A DNA stretch of 64,000 nt from Streptomyces sp. NRRL S-1022 (GTDB lineage: Bacteria; Actinomycetota; Actinomycetes; Streptomycetales; Streptomycetaceae). Below, piece by piece: positions 34,356 to 45,777 of this stretch (positions are counted from its first letter, which is position 1; the number at the start of each line of letters is the position of its first letter). Location of the stretch: contig NZ_JOIU01000012.1 in the NCBI RefSeq assembly GCF_000720135.1, positions 186,001 to 250,000 on the forward strand. The letters run 5' to 3'. The notes below the pieces were generated by a model that did not search any database, was not told the origin of the DNA, and saw only the letters and a list, made by a program, of their open reading frames with translations. A program made the translations under genes and the position numbers.

Positions 34356-35260
34356 GCGCCCCCGCCGAACCCGACACCCCGCCCCTGCCCCCGGGCACGG
34401 AACCGGCCCCGGGCTACGAGATCCTCGCGGGCCTGGCCCGCACCGGCTGGCTGGACGTCTACGACGCCTGGAGCGCGGAACGGGACTGCCGGTGCGTGAT
34501 CAAGGTGGTGCGCGCCGACCGGCGCGGCGAGCGGCGGCTGGGCGAGCGGTTGCTGCGCGAGGGACGGTGGCTGCGCGACTTCACCCATCCCCACCTGGTC
34601 CGCGGCTACGACGTCCGCACGGAACCCGAGCCGCTCGTCGTCCTGGAAACCCTGACCGGTGAGACGCTGTCCCACCTGCTGCACCGGCTGCGGCACCGGC
34701 CGTCCGCGGCCGACGTGGCGCTCCTCGGGGTGCAGCTGTGCTCCGCGGCCCACTACCTGCACGGCCGGGACCTGCTGCACCTGGACCTCAAGCCGTCGAA
34801 CGTGGTGGTGGAGCGGGGGCTGGCGAAGGTGCTGGACCTGAGCGTGGCCCGGCCGCCGGGCCCCGCCCCGGCGGGCGTGGGCACCTGCTGCTACCTCGCC
34901 CCGGAGCAGGCCCGCGGCGGGCCGCTCACGGCCGCCGCCGACGTGTGGGGCATCGGCGTCACCCTGTTCGAGGCCGCCTGCGGTGACCTGCCGTTCGACT
35001 GCCGCGCGACCGGCGGGACGGCCGGCCGGCCGTACGCCGGGGACGAGCCGGGCACCGGGACCGGCACCGGTGCCCCGGAGGACCGGTGTCCGCCGCCGGA
35101 GCGGACCGCGCCGCCGGCCGGCTCCCGGCGGCGGCTGCCGCCCGTGCTCGCCGCCGCCGTCGACGGCTGCCTGCGGCCCGATCCGGCCGCGCGGCCCACC
35201 GTCGCCGCACTGGCCGCCGCCCTGGAGGCCGTCCTGCCCGTGCCGCGCCGCGGCCGGTGA
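34352..35260 (+). CDS. Ser/Thr protein kinase-like protein, non-RD
   Basis: 302 residues, GTG start overlapping the exporter stop (GTGA). Kinase features: ATP Lys in CVIKVVRADRRGERR, catalytic loop LLHLDLKPSNVV (Leu replaces the Arg of HRD), DLS in place of DFG in KVLDLSVARPPG, GTCCYLAPEQARGG as activation/APE segment, and a final helix DPAARPTVAAL. The Gly-rich loop is weak (EILAGLARTGWLDVYDAW). No transmembrane segment or PASTA domain follows, unlike PknB. A Gly/Thr/Pro-rich insert lies near residue 220. The changes suggest altered regulation or reduced activity. Coupling to the exporter suggests it acts on the exporter or on the His-rich peptide. Confidence 0.85.
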   Translation: MSAPAEPDTPPLPPGTEPAPGYEILAGLARTGWLDVYDAWSAERDCRCVIKVVRADRRGERRLGERLLREGRWLRDFTHPHLVRGYDVRTEPEPLVVLETLTGETLSHLLHRLRHRPSAADVALLGVQLCSAAHYLHGRDLLHLDLKPSNVVVERGLAKVLDLSVARPPGPAPAGVGTCCYLAPEQARGGPLTAAADVWGIGVTLFEAACGDLPFDCRATGGTAGRPYAGDEPGTGTGTGAPEDRCPPPERTAPPAGSRRRLPPVLAAAVDGCLRPDPAARPTVAALAAALEAVLPVPRRGR

Positions 35261-35275
35261 GCGCGGGCGGCTCAC
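35257..35275. terminator. small dyad between kinase and anti-sigma genes
   Basis: GTGAGC/GCTCAC, 6 bp with a 7-nt loop, spanning both convergent stops. Weak; possibly a bidirectional terminator. Confidence 0.4.
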
Positions 35276-36030
35276 GTCACCGGGGTCGTCACCTGCCCCT
35301 TCTCCAGCTGGGCGGTGGCGAGGAGGGTGCCGTCGGGAGACGTCAGGCGGGCGCTGGAGTACTGGGTGAGGTCACCGGGCACCGCCACGCCCCAGTTGCC
35401 GTGCCCGTTGCGCAGGGCGAAGTCGCCGGCGCGCAGGCTCGTGCCGTCGGGGCGGTCGAGGAAGCAGGTGACGGTGCCGTCGTACCGGGTGCCGGTGAGG
35501 GCGACGGACACGAAGATCCAGCCGGGCGGGCCCGGGTGGGCGTAGACCTCGCCGACGGGCTGCCCGCCGCGCCCGGCCGGGGTCATGTCCCCGACCATCA
35601 CCGGCTCGGTCGCCACGGCGGGCGGCGAGGCGACGACCTGCTCGACGGCGGTGCCGATCGCCCAGCCGGCGAACCCGACGGCGACGGCGAGCGTGGCCCC
35701 GGCCACCGCGACCCGGGTCCGGATCCGCCGGGCGCCGCGGCGCGGGCCCGGGCGGGAGCGGGCGCGGGCGGGCCGCTGCGCCTCGGACGCGGTCGCCTGC
35801 CGGGCGAGGCTGCGCGCCACGCGGTTCTCGAACCCGGGGGGCGGCTCGCGGTCCGGCAGCAGGCCGACCAGCCGGTCACCGACCTGGGTCAGCTGCCCGA
35901 CGTACTCCCGGCAGTCCGCGCACCGGTCCAGGTGGGCGACCGCCTCGGCGCGCTCCCGGGCGGGCAGCACGCCCAGCGCGAGCTCGGGGCCGATCTCCCG
36001 CAGCTTCTCGCAGTGCATGTCACCGGACAT
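35272..36030 (-). CDS. membrane anti-sigma factor (zinc-finger, RskA-like)
   Basis: 252 residues. N-terminal anti-sigma zinc-binding motif: MHCEKL early, then HLDRCADCREYV (HxxxCxxC). A membrane helix VAVAGATLAVAVGFAGWAIG is near residues 105-125. The extracytoplasmic C-terminal domain (PVGEVYAHPGPPGWIFVSVALTGTRYDGTVTCFL) resembles the anti-sigma-K domain. It should hold the sigma factor encoded just upstream at the membrane and release it on proteolysis. Its start overlaps the sigma stop by 11 bp. Signal unknown. Confidence 0.88.
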   Translation of the reverse strand: MSGDMHCEKLREIGPELALGVLPARERAEAVAHLDRCADCREYVGQLTQVGDRLVGLLPDREPPPGFENRVARSLARQATASEAQRPARARSRPGPRRGARRIRTRVAVAGATLAVAVGFAGWAIGTAVEQVVASPPAVATEPVMVGDMTPAGRGGQPVGEVYAHPGPPGWIFVSVALTGTRYDGTVTCFLDRPDGTSLRAGDFALRNGHGNWGVAVPGDLTQYSSARLTSPDGTLLATAQLEKGQVTTPVT

Positions 36031-36676
36031 GGTCGCCTCGTTTCACAGACGCGACGGTGGTGCGCAGCTTTGCCATCGCCGTCCTGATCCGCGTCTTGGC
36101 GGTGCCCAGCGGGATCCGTTCCGCGTCGGCGACCTGCCGGGCCGTCATGCCGTAGATCCCGGCCAGCAGCAGCGCCCTGGCCTGCTCCCGTGGCAGCCGT
36201 GCCAGGGCGGCCCGGACCTGGGCGGAGGCCTCGTCGGCCAGCGCCCACCGCTCGGGGGTCTCGGTGACCACGTCCAGCAGGTCCTCGAGATCCTCGGGTG
36301 CCATCGGCTGTGTCCGCCGGGCACGGACGACGTCGATGGCCAGGTTGTGCGCGATGCTCGTCAGCCAGGTCATGACCGAGCCGCGGCGCGAGTCGTAGAT
36401 CTGCGCGTGACGCCACGCCCGCTCGAACGTCTGCTGGGCGACGTCCTCGGCGAGTTGCTGGTCCCTGGTGACCGCCATGGCCACACCGAAGACCCGGTGC
36501 TGGAACCTCCGTACGAAGAGCACGGCCAGCTGCGGATCTCCGGCGGCCAGCCCGGACAGCAGAGCCTCGTCCGGGAGGCGGCCGACGGGGAACCGGTTTC
36601 CCGACACACCTCTGTATACGGTCGACGGCCGCCAGGGGATTGCCCGTCCCCCGGCCCGCTCGCCGCGGAAGATCAC
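36020..36676 (-). CDS. ECF RNA polymerase sigma factor
   Basis: 218 residues from the GTG at 36676. Region 2 is visible in FVRRFQHRVFGVAMAVTRDQQLAEDVAQQTFERAWRHAQIYDSRRGSVMTWLTSIAHNLAIDVVRARR, region 4 in LARLPREQARALLLAGIYGMTARQVADAERIPLGTAKTRIRTAMAKLR, typical of SigK-like ECF factors. An alternative GTG at 36607 lies six bases after a TATACA -10-like sequence, so a shorter leaderless form is possible. It pairs with the overlapping anti-sigma gene. No obvious target in the window. Confidence 0.9.
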   Translation of the reverse strand: MIFRGERAGGRAIPWRPSTVYRGVSGNRFPVGRLPDEALLSGLAAGDPQLAVLFVRRFQHRVFGVAMAVTRDQQLAEDVAQQTFERAWRHAQIYDSRRGSVMTWLTSIAHNLAIDVVRARRTQPMAPEDLEDLLDVVTETPERWALADEASAQVRAALARLPREQARALLLAGIYGMTARQVADAERIPLGTAKTRIRTAMAKLRTTVASVKRGDHVR

Positions 36677-36715
36677 ATGCCCATTCTGCGTCGGCCCGGC
36701 GGCCGCCGCACGCGG

Positions 36716-37261
36716 TCAGTGGCCGTTCTGCGCCAGCCGCAGCAGATGGTCCGCCAGCGCCTGCCCCCCGGTGGGGTTCCGGCTGATCAGCAGCAGGGTG
36801 TCGTCGCCGGCGATGGTGCCCAGGATGTCGTGCAGTTCCGCCTGGTCGATGGCGGAGGCCAGGAACTGCGCGGCCCCCGGCGGGGTGCGCAGGACCACGA
36901 GGTTCGCCGAGGCCTCCGCGGAGATCAGCAGCTCCTGGGAGAGCCGCCGCATCCGCTCCTCCTTGGCCGACCCGCCCAGCGGGGCGCGCGGGGTGCGGAA
37001 ACCGCCCTCGCTCGGCACCGCGTAGATCAGGTCGCCGTCGGTGTTGCGGATCTTCACCGCGTTCAGCTCGTCGAGGTCCCGGCTGAGCGTCGCCTGCGTG
37101 ACGTTCAGCCCGTCGTCGGCGAGCAGCTTGGCCAGCTGGCTCTGCGACCGCACCGGCTGCCGGTTGAGGATGTCCACGATCCGCCGGTGCCGTGCGGTGC
37201 GGGTCTGCGGTACGGCGGGTCCGGCCCCTGCCGCCTGCTCGTGGTCCTGCGCCTGGCTCAT
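36716..37261 (-). CDS. argR: arginine repressor
   Basis: 181 residues. Winged HTH at the N-terminus: [43 protein letters not shown]. The C-terminal oligomerisation and arginine-binding domain contains [16 protein letters not shown], including the GTIAGDD motif. ATG at 37261, seven bases after argD, so it is the last gene of argCJBDR and is autoregulated through the argC promoter. It should also control argG via its ARG box. Confidence 0.96.
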   Translation of the reverse strand: MSQAQDHEQAAGAGPAVPQTRTARHRRIVDILNRQPVRSQSQLAKLLADDGLNVTQATLSRDLDELNAVKIRNTDGDLIYAVPSEGGFRTPRAPLGGSAKEERMRRLSQELLISAEASANLVVLRTPPGAAQFLASAIDQAELHDILGTIAGDDTLLLISRNPTGGQALADHLLRLAQNGH

Positions 37262-37268
37262 CGTCGTC

Positions 37269-38477
37269 TCATTCTCCGGATCGTCCGTCCCCATCCACAG
37301 GGCCAGCTGCGTCGAGGATGCCGGGCAGCGCCCGGAGCAGCGCACCCGCCTCGTCGTCGCGGAGATTGAGCGGCGGCATGAGCCGTACGACGTCGGGGGC
37401 GGGCGCGTTCACCAGGAACCCGGCCTCCTGGGCCGCCTGCTGCACCTGCGGTGCGCGCGGCCCGGTGAGCACGATACCCAGGAGCAGGCCCGCGCCCCGG
37501 ACATAATCGATCAACGGGTGGTCCAGCGCCTCGATTCCCGCCCGCAGCCGCTCGCCCTGCCGCTTGACGTTGTCGAGCAGGTCCTCGCCGGCGATCGTGT
37601 CGAGCACGGCGAGTCCGGCGGCGCAGGCGACCGGGTTGCCGCCGAAGGTGGTGCCGTGCTGGCCGGGCCGGAGCAGTTCCGCGGCACGGCCGAAGGCGAC
37701 GGTCGCGCCGAGCGGCAGCCCGCCGCCGAGCTGCTTGGCGAGGGTGACGACGTCGGGCAGCACGCCCTCGTGGGCCTGGTACTCGAACCAGGTGCCGGTC
37801 CGGCCGATGCCGGTCTGCACCTCGTCCAGGACCAGCAGGGCGCCGGTGGCGGCGGTGATCGCGCGGGCGGCCTTGAGGTAGCCGGCCGGGGGCACGACGA
37901 CGCCGTTCTCGCCCTGGATCGGCTCGATGACGACGAGGGCCGTCTCCTCCGTCACCGCGGCGGCCAGCGCCTGGGCGTCGCCGTAGGGGACGTGGGTGAC
38001 CTCGCCGGGCAGCGGCAGGAAGGGCTCCTGCTTGGCGGGCTGGCCGGTGAGGGCGAGGGCGCCCATCGTGCGCCCATGGAAGCCGCCGTCGGCGGCGACC
38101 ATGTGCGTGCGCCCGGTGAGCCGGCCGATTTTGAACGCGGCCTCGTTGGCCTCGGCGCCGGAGTTGCAGAAGAAGACCCGCCCCTCCCGTCCGAAGAGCT
38201 GGAGCAGCCGTTCGGCGAGGGCGACGGTGGGCTCGGCCAGGAAGAGGTTGGAGATGTGGCCGAGGGAGGCGATCTGACCGCTCACGGCCTCCACGATCGC
38301 GGGGTGCGCGTGGCCGAGGGCGTTGGTGGCGATGCCGCCGACGAAGTCGAGGTACTGCTTGCCGTCGGCGTCCCACAGCCGGGTGCCCTCGCCGCGGACG
38401 AGGGGCAGGCGCGGGGTGCCGTAGTTGTTCATGAGCGCGCCCTGCCACCGCTGGGTCAGCTCCTGATTGCCCGTCAC
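37269..38477 (-). CDS. argD: acetylornithine aminotransferase
   Basis: PLP enzyme, 402 residues, converting N-acetylglutamate semialdehyde and glutamate to N-acetylornithine and 2-oxoglutarate. Features: [50 protein letters not shown] and PLP Lys in [20 protein letters not shown] start at 38477 overlaps argB by 4 bp. Confidence 0.97.
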   Translation of the reverse strand: MTGNQELTQRWQGALMNNYGTPRLPLVRGEGTRLWDADGKQYLDFVGGIATNALGHAHPAIVEAVSGQIASLGHISNLFLAEPTVALAERLLQLFGREGRVFFCNSGAEANEAAFKIGRLTGRTHMVAADGGFHGRTMGALALTGQPAKQEPFLPLPGEVTHVPYGDAQALAAAVTEETALVVIEPIQGENGVVVPPAGYLKAARAITAATGALLVLDEVQTGIGRTGTWFEYQAHEGVLPDVVTLAKQLGGGLPLGATVAFGRAAELLRPGQHGTTFGGNPVACAAGLAVLDTIAGEDLLDNVKRQGERLRAGIEALDHPLIDYVRGAGLLLGIVLTGPRAPQVQQAAQEAGFLVNAPAPDVVRLMPPLNLRDDEAGALLRALPGILDAAGPVDGDGRSGE

Positions 38478-39375
38478 TGTGCGTCCCCCTCAGGCTTGTC
38501 GGGCACGACCATGGTGCCGATGCCCTCGTCGGTGAAGATCTCCAGCAGGATCGAGTGCTGGACCCGGCCGTCGATGACGCGGGCGGTCGTCACGCCGTTG
38601 CGCACGGCGTGCAGGCAGCCCTCCATCTTCGGCGCCATGCCGGAGCTCAGCTCCGGCAGGAGTTTCTCCAGCTGGGATGCGGTGAGGCGGCTGATCACCT
38701 CGTCGCTGTTCGGCCAGTCCTCGTAGAGGCCCTCGACGTCGGTGAGGACCATGAGGGTTTCGGCGCCCAGTGCCGCAGCGAGTGCCGCAGCAGCCGTATC
38801 AGCATTGACGTTGTAGACATGTCCGTCGTCCTGGGAACGGGCGATCGAGGAGACGACCGGGATGCGGCCGTCGGCGAGCAGCGCCTCGATGGCGCCCGTG
38901 TCGATCGCGGTGATCTCGCCGACCCGGCCGATGTCGACCGGTTCGCCGTCGATCCGGGGCTGGTGCTTGGTGGCGGTGATGGTGTGCGCGTCCTCGCCGG
39001 TGAGGCCGACGGCGAGCGGGCCGTGCCGGTTGAGCAGGCCGACCAGCTCGCGCTGGACCTGCCCCGCGAGCACCATCCGTACGACGTCCATGGCGTCCTC
39101 GGTGGTGACGCGCAGGCCCGCCTTGAACTCGCTGACGATGCCGTGCTTGTCGAGGGCGGCGCTGATCTGCGGGCCGCCGCCGTGCACGACGACCGGCTTG
39201 AGGCCGGCGTGGTGTAGGAACACCACGTCCTGGGCGAACGCGGCCTTCAGGTCCTCGTCGACCATGGCGTTGCCGCCGAACTTGATGACGACCGTCCGGC
39301 CGTTGTGCCTGACCAGCCAGGGCAGCGCCTCGATGAGGATCTGGGCTTTCGGCAGGGCCGTGTGCTTGCGAGTGC

Positions 39376-39379
<4 letters not shown>
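38474..39379 (-). CDS. argB: acetylglutamate kinase
   Basis: 301 residues. Phosphorylates N-acetylglutamate. Conserved motifs: [10 protein letters not shown] (ATP-binding Lys), [13 protein letters not shown] and the C-terminal [20 protein letters not shown] at 39379 overlaps the argJ stop by 4 bp (ATGA). An N-terminal helix before the kinase core, seen here as [18 protein letters not shown], is characteristic of the arginine-inhibited hexameric form, so feedback inhibition by arginine is likely. Confidence 0.97.
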
Positions 39380-41600
<2,221 letters not shown>

Positions 41601-41608
<8 letters not shown>

Positions 41609-41969
41609 TGGGTTTGGGGAGCATGACCCAGCGGGAGACGACGAAGGTGACGGGGACGGCCACGGCCGAGGCGAGCAGCGGGGCGAAGCGGCTGCCGGCG
41701 TGCAGGACGTCCACGATCAGGTACACCCCGGCCGTGGTGATCACGAGGTTGGTCACGTTCGTCAGCGGGAACAGCAGGAACTTCCGCCAGGTGGGCCGGA
41801 TCCGGTAGGTGAAGCGAGCGTTCAGGAAGAAGGATCCGACCATGCTGAGCAGAAAGGCCAGCACGTGCGCCGCGAGATAGGGAAGGCCGGTCAGGAAGAG
41901 GAGGTAGAGGCAGTAATAGGCCGCCGTGTTGACGACGCCCACCGCCGCGAAGGTCAGGATCTGCCGCAT
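41601..41969 (-). CDS. GtrA-family membrane protein (probable lipid-sugar flippase)
   Basis: 122 residues with four membrane helices: ILTFAAVGVVNTAAYYCLYLLFL, YLAAHVLAFLLSMVGSFFLNARFTY, FLLFPLTNVTNLVITTAGVYLIVDVL and SAVAVPVTFVVSRWVML. The FLNARFTY-type motif after helix two is characteristic of GtrA/GtcA. Its ATG shares one base with the upstream glycosyltransferase stop (TGATG). It probably flips the lipid-linked sugar made by that enzyme to the outer face for the YfhO-like transferase. Confidence 0.88.
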
Positions 41970-42919
41970 CAGGGAATGAGATCTTTCGTCCGTTCCACAT
42001 TGGTCGCCTTCACCAGGAAGTGCGGGCGCCCCTTCACCTCGTAGTAGATGCGGCCGGTGTACTCCCCGATGACTCCCAGCATGACCATCTGGACGCCCGC
42101 GAGCGCGGTCACGGCGGTGATGATGGTCACATAGCCGGGGGTCTGGACGCCGTTCACGAGCGCGGCGCCCACGATCCAGGCGGTGTAGAGGCCGGCGCAC
42201 AGCAGCAGGCCCACCCCGAGCCAGAGCGCGGCGCGCAGCGGGCGGTTGTTGAAGGACAGCAGGCCGTCGAGGCCGTAGTTGAGCAGGCCGCGCAGGTTCC
42301 AGGAACTGCGGCCGGCCTCGCGCGCGGCGTTGCGGTACTCGAAGGTGGTGCTCGGGAAGCCCACCCACGCGAACAGGCCCTTGGAGAAGCGGTTGTACTC
42401 GGTGAGGGCGAGCACCGCGTCCACCACCCGGCGCGACAGCAGCCGGAAGTCGCCGACGCCGTCGACGAGTTCGACGTCGACCAGGCGGTTGACGAGCCGG
42501 TAGTACAGGCGCGCGGTGAAGGTCCTGGTGAGCCGGTCACCGGTGCGGGTGCGCCGGGCGATGACCTGGTCGTGGCCCTGTTCGCGCAGCTCGACCATGC
42601 GCTTGATCAGCGCCGGCGGGTGCTGGAGGTCGGCGTCCATGACGATCACCGAGTCGCCCGAGGCGTGCCGCAGGCCGGCCAGCAGGGCCGCCTCCTTGCC
42701 GAAGTTGCGGCTGAAGGAGACGTAACGCACCCGGGAGTCGAGGTCCGCCAGCTCCTTCAGGACGGCGAGGGTACGGTCCCGGCTGCCGTCGTCCACGTAC
42801 ACGAACTCCATGTCGTGGCCGAGGGGCAGCAGTTCCTCGGCGACCTTCTGGACCTCCCGGTGGAAGCGGGTGAGGACGTCTTCCTCGTTGTAGCAGGGCG
42901 CGACGATCGATATCAGCAT
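41969..42919 (-). CDS. GT2 glycosyltransferase (GtrB/CsbB-like polyprenyl-phosphate sugar synthase)
   Basis: 316 residues. Soluble GT-A domain MLISIVAPCYNEEDVLTRF, VYVDDGSRDRT, VIVMDADLQHPP (DXD) and NRFSKGLFAWVGF. Two C-terminal helices (LWLGVGLLLCAGLYTAWIVGAAL and VTIITAVTALAGVQMVMLGVIGEY) anchor it. This layout is that of GtrB/CsbB/DPMS enzymes that load a sugar from a nucleotide onto polyprenyl phosphate. ATG 42919, 23 bp after the yfhO-like gene. The sugar cannot be read. Confidence 0.9.
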   Translation of the reverse strand: MLISIVAPCYNEEDVLTRFHREVQKVAEELLPLGHDMEFVYVDDGSRDRTLAVLKELADLDSRVRYVSFSRNFGKEAALLAGLRHASGDSVIVMDADLQHPPALIKRMVELREQGHDQVIARRTRTGDRLTRTFTARLYYRLVNRLVDVELVDGVGDFRLLSRRVVDAVLALTEYNRFSKGLFAWVGFPSTTFEYRNAAREAGRSSWNLRGLLNYGLDGLLSFNNRPLRAALWLGVGLLLCAGLYTAWIVGAALVNGVQTPGYVTIITAVTALAGVQMVMLGVIGEYTGRIYYEVKGRPHFLVKATNVERTKDLIP

Positions 42920-42942
42920 GCGGAAATCCCCCCTGGGCGCGG

Positions 42943-45531
42943 TCAGGAAGCGGTGGTCACGCGCTCGCGCGGTGATGTGGTCGTGGGCGGCACCGGGCCA
43001 CGCCGGCGACGGACGGCGCCGACGGCGGTGAGCAGGACGAGGGCGAGCAGCGAGGCGGCCCCCACGGTCGTGCCCAGACGCAGGCCGGGTGGATGGAAGG
43101 TGCAGGTCAGCGTGGTGGCGGTGCCGTCCAGGGGGACGGCGATCAGACCGTGGAAGTCCCCGGCGGGGCGCTCGGGCCCGTCCCCGGTGGCGCACCGCCA
43201 GCCGGCGGTCCGGGGCACCGCGACGACCGCGGTGCCCCTGCTGCCGGCGGGCAGCCGGGCCCGCAGGGTGCCGTCGGAAACGGTCACCCGGGTGGCTCCG
43301 GTCGTCTTCAGCCGGGCCGCGGCGGCGTCCAGCCTCGCGGTGTCCAGGCAGCCGACGGCGCCGGGCGGGATGCGGCCGGGCCGGTCCGGGGTCAGCTCGA
43401 TGCGCAGCCGCCCGGATGCGGGGGCCGGGCCGAGCGGCTCCATGGCGGCGCGGTTGCGCGGGAACACGTACCGGTACCGGGCAAGTGCGCCGGCGCCCGC
43501 GAGCCGTGCGGTGCCGGAGAAGTGCGGGGCCCACAGGTGGACCTGGGTGCCGGCCGGGCACCGGGCGGTGATCACGGGCCGGGCCAGGGCGTTCCCGGTG
43601 CCGACCCGGCGGCTCGGGACCGGCCGCCCGCCGTCGTCGTGCACGGTGACCCGGGGCAGGGTGTAGACGCGGCTGCCCAGCAGCAGCTCCTGGTTGCGGT
43701 ACGGCGACGGCCCGAAGGGCCTGCCGTCGGGTGCGGCCCGGACGGTGACCAGGGGCGGTACGGCCCGCCGGGTGACGGTGACCGGCCCGCCGCCCGGGGG
43801 CACGTGCTTCTGGTGCGGGTCGGGCGGGGAGTGCACCCGGGCGCCGACCGAGAAGACGACGTCCGTGACGGCGTTGTCCAGGCTCTGCACGCTCCGGCCG
43901 CGCGAGGTCCAGCCGTCGCCCAGCGCGGTGAGGGTGCGGCTGAGGACGTCCGGGGTCAGGCTGCTGTAGTACTGGGCGCCCTCGCCGCCCACCAGCAGCG
44001 GGTCGTTGCCGACGGTCTGCTCGCGGCCGGGGTCGGTGCGGTACCGGGGCCAGCCGTCGGCGCCGGCGATCGCCGCCGCCTGCGCGGCCTGCCGCTCGCC
44101 CCAGGGCGCGTAGTCGTCCATGTGCGCGAGGCGCATCCGGGTGGCCAGGGCGGAGGTGGCGGCGCTCTCGCCCACCTGCACGCCGAGCAGCAGGACGACG
44201 GCCAGTCCGGCGAGCCGGGTGCGCCGCCCGGCGCGGCCCAGCAGGACGAGTCCGCCGAGGGCGCCCGCGAGGGCGGGCAGCAGGACCGGCCAGGTGTACC
44301 AGCCGACCAGCGCGCTGCGGCCGGCGGCGAGGACGGCCAGCGCCAGCAGCGCGGCCGCGGCGCCGAGCGCGCGCCGGTCGGGGACGCCGTACGCCAGGGC
44401 GTGCCAGGCGGCGATGACCAGCAGGCCGCACAGCACGAACGCCTGCCGGTAGGGGCTGCCCTGCGGGGTGGCGAAGGCGTGCCAGACCAGGTGGGTGGGG
44501 CCCCACTGGAGGGACAGGGCCACCGTGAGCACCAGTGCCGTCCAGCCGGTGCGCACCGGGGCCGGGACCGCCCGGTGGAAGGGCAGCGCGAGGGCCAGGA
44601 GCAGGGCGGTCAGGCCGACGTAGAGGGCCGGGGAGCCGAAGCCGTAGGTCGCGGGCAGCAGCCGGGCGGCGAGGTCCTCGGCGGGCACCGGGGCGAACTG
44701 CCGTACCCGGCCGGGGTAGGCGTGCCGGGTGCCGAAGTAGACGACGGCGACCAGCGGGGCGGCCAGGCCCACGCCGAGGGCGGTGGTGAGGGCGGCGCGG
44801 CCGGCCGTGGCGAGCGCCTGCCGGCGCGTCGGGCGGGTGAGCAGCAGGCGCAGCAGCAGGACGAGGGCGGCGCCGAGGGTCGCCATGTAGGCGGTGTAGA
44901 AGTTGGCGGTCCAGGCGAGGGCGACGATCAGGACGCCGGGCAGGATCCGGCGTCCGGCCAGCGCGCGTTCGCCGGCCAGGCACAGCAGGGGCAGGGCGAT
45001 CAGGCCGTCGAGCCACATGGGGTTGTAGGAGGCGTCGGCCAGGCTCCAGCCGCACAGCGCGTACGAGGCTCCGAGCAGCCCGGCCGCCCACCGGTGGCCG
45101 GGGCGCAGGGTGAGCAGCAGCCAGGCCATGGCCGCGGCGGCCGAGGCGGTCTTCAGCACGGTGACGGCGTAGACGGCGAGGTCGATCCGGTCGCGCGGGA
45201 AGAGCGCGACGAGCGGGGCGAACGGGCTGCCGAGGTAGGTGCCGAGGTCGGGCAGGAAGCTCACGCCGTAGCCGGACTGCCAGTTGACGAGGAGGCCGCC
45301 CCGGGCCCTGCCGTGCAGCAGGTCCCACAGGTGGGCGTGGAAGGGCACGTACTGGTTGCCGAGGTCGTTGACGCTGCGGGTGCGGGGGCCGAAGGGGTAG
45401 GCGCGCGCCAGCGCGTCACCGGCGCAGAAGGCGGTGATCGTGACGGCCGCGGCGAAGAGGGCGGCGGCCGGGCGCGGCGCACGGGGCGAGAGCGAGCGTT
45501 CCATGTGTCGGGTGGCCCCCAGCGAATTCAT
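42943..45531 (-). CDS. YfhO-family GT-C membrane glycosyltransferase
   Basis: 862 residues with about a dozen membrane helices and a large extracytoplasmic C-terminal domain. The segment TRSVNDLGNQYVPFHAHLWDLLHGRARGGLLVNWQSGYGVSF matches the YfhO family N-terminus with the conserved DLGNQY and NWQSG region. In Bacillus subtilis, CsbB, YfhO and a GtcA-type protein add GlcNAc to lipoteichoic acid. The same three-part set is here in one operon, so decoration of a wall or membrane polymer is likely. Start at 45531; a shorter form from 45504 (MERSL) is possible. Confidence 0.88.
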   Translation of the reverse strand: MNSLGATRHMERSLSPRAPRPAAALFAAAVTITAFCAGDALARAYPFGPRTRSVNDLGNQYVPFHAHLWDLLHGRARGGLLVNWQSGYGVSFLPDLGTYLGSPFAPLVALFPRDRIDLAVYAVTVLKTASAAAAMAWLLLTLRPGHRWAAGLLGASYALCGWSLADASYNPMWLDGLIALPLLCLAGERALAGRRILPGVLIVALAWTANFYTAYMATLGAALVLLLRLLLTRPTRRQALATAGRAALTTALGVGLAAPLVAVVYFGTRHAYPGRVRQFAPVPAEDLAARLLPATYGFGSPALYVGLTALLLALALPFHRAVPAPVRTGWTALVLTVALSLQWGPTHLVWHAFATPQGSPYRQAFVLCGLLVIAAWHALAYGVPDRRALGAAAALLALAVLAAGRSALVGWYTWPVLLPALAGALGGLVLLGRAGRRTRLAGLAVVLLLGVQVGESAATSALATRMRLAHMDDYAPWGERQAAQAAAIAGADGWPRYRTDPGREQTVGNDPLLVGGEGAQYYSSLTPDVLSRTLTALGDGWTSRGRSVQSLDNAVTDVVFSVGARVHSPPDPHQKHVPPGGGPVTVTRRAVPPLVTVRAAPDGRPFGPSPYRNQELLLGSRVYTLPRVTVHDDGGRPVPSRRVGTGNALARPVITARCPAGTQVHLWAPHFSGTARLAGAGALARYRYVFPRNRAAMEPLGPAPASGRLRIELTPDRPGRIPPGAVGCLDTARLDAAAARLKTTGATRVTVSDGTLRARLPAGSRGTAVVAVPRTAGWRCATGDGPERPAGDFHGLIAVPLDGTATTLTCTFHPPGLRLGTTVGAASLLALVLLTAVGAVRRRRGPVPPTTTSPRERVTTAS

Positions 45532-45646
45532 TTCGTCGATTTCGCCGACTTAGACGGGGCTCCTTTCCGCATGGTTGTGTGCTCATCAAAAAGTGGCGTG
45601 AGTTCCGGTGAATGCGGGAAACACCTCGTGAATTCCCGGGTGTTCG

Positions 45647-45664
45647 GGAAAACGAAGGTTTTCC
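45647..45664. promoter_or_regulatory. GGAAAAC/GTTTTCC dyad in the yfhO-EACC1 divergent gap
   Basis: 7-bp arms with loop GAAG in the relatively AT-rich 246-bp gap 45532-45777. It is an operator candidate for either divergent unit. Nearby GTGTTCGGG and GTGTTTTCC strings give a repetitive look; no other gene is seen in the gap. Confidence 0.4.
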
Positions 45665-45777
45665 GGGGGGTGTTTTCCGGGTGAACCCGCCGGGTGCCGG
45701 GCCTGCCGTGTCCGGTGCGAGAGGGCGAAGTGCCGGGTTCCGGCCCGGTGCCGGCCGCCGCACGGCATGATGAGCGG

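Noticed and set aside
41969..45328. Very long frame across the GT2 gene and antisense-shifted yfhO region
   Set aside because: Its first 800 residues are Arg/Pro/Ala-rich shadow sequence in another frame; only the GT2 part from 42919 is real.
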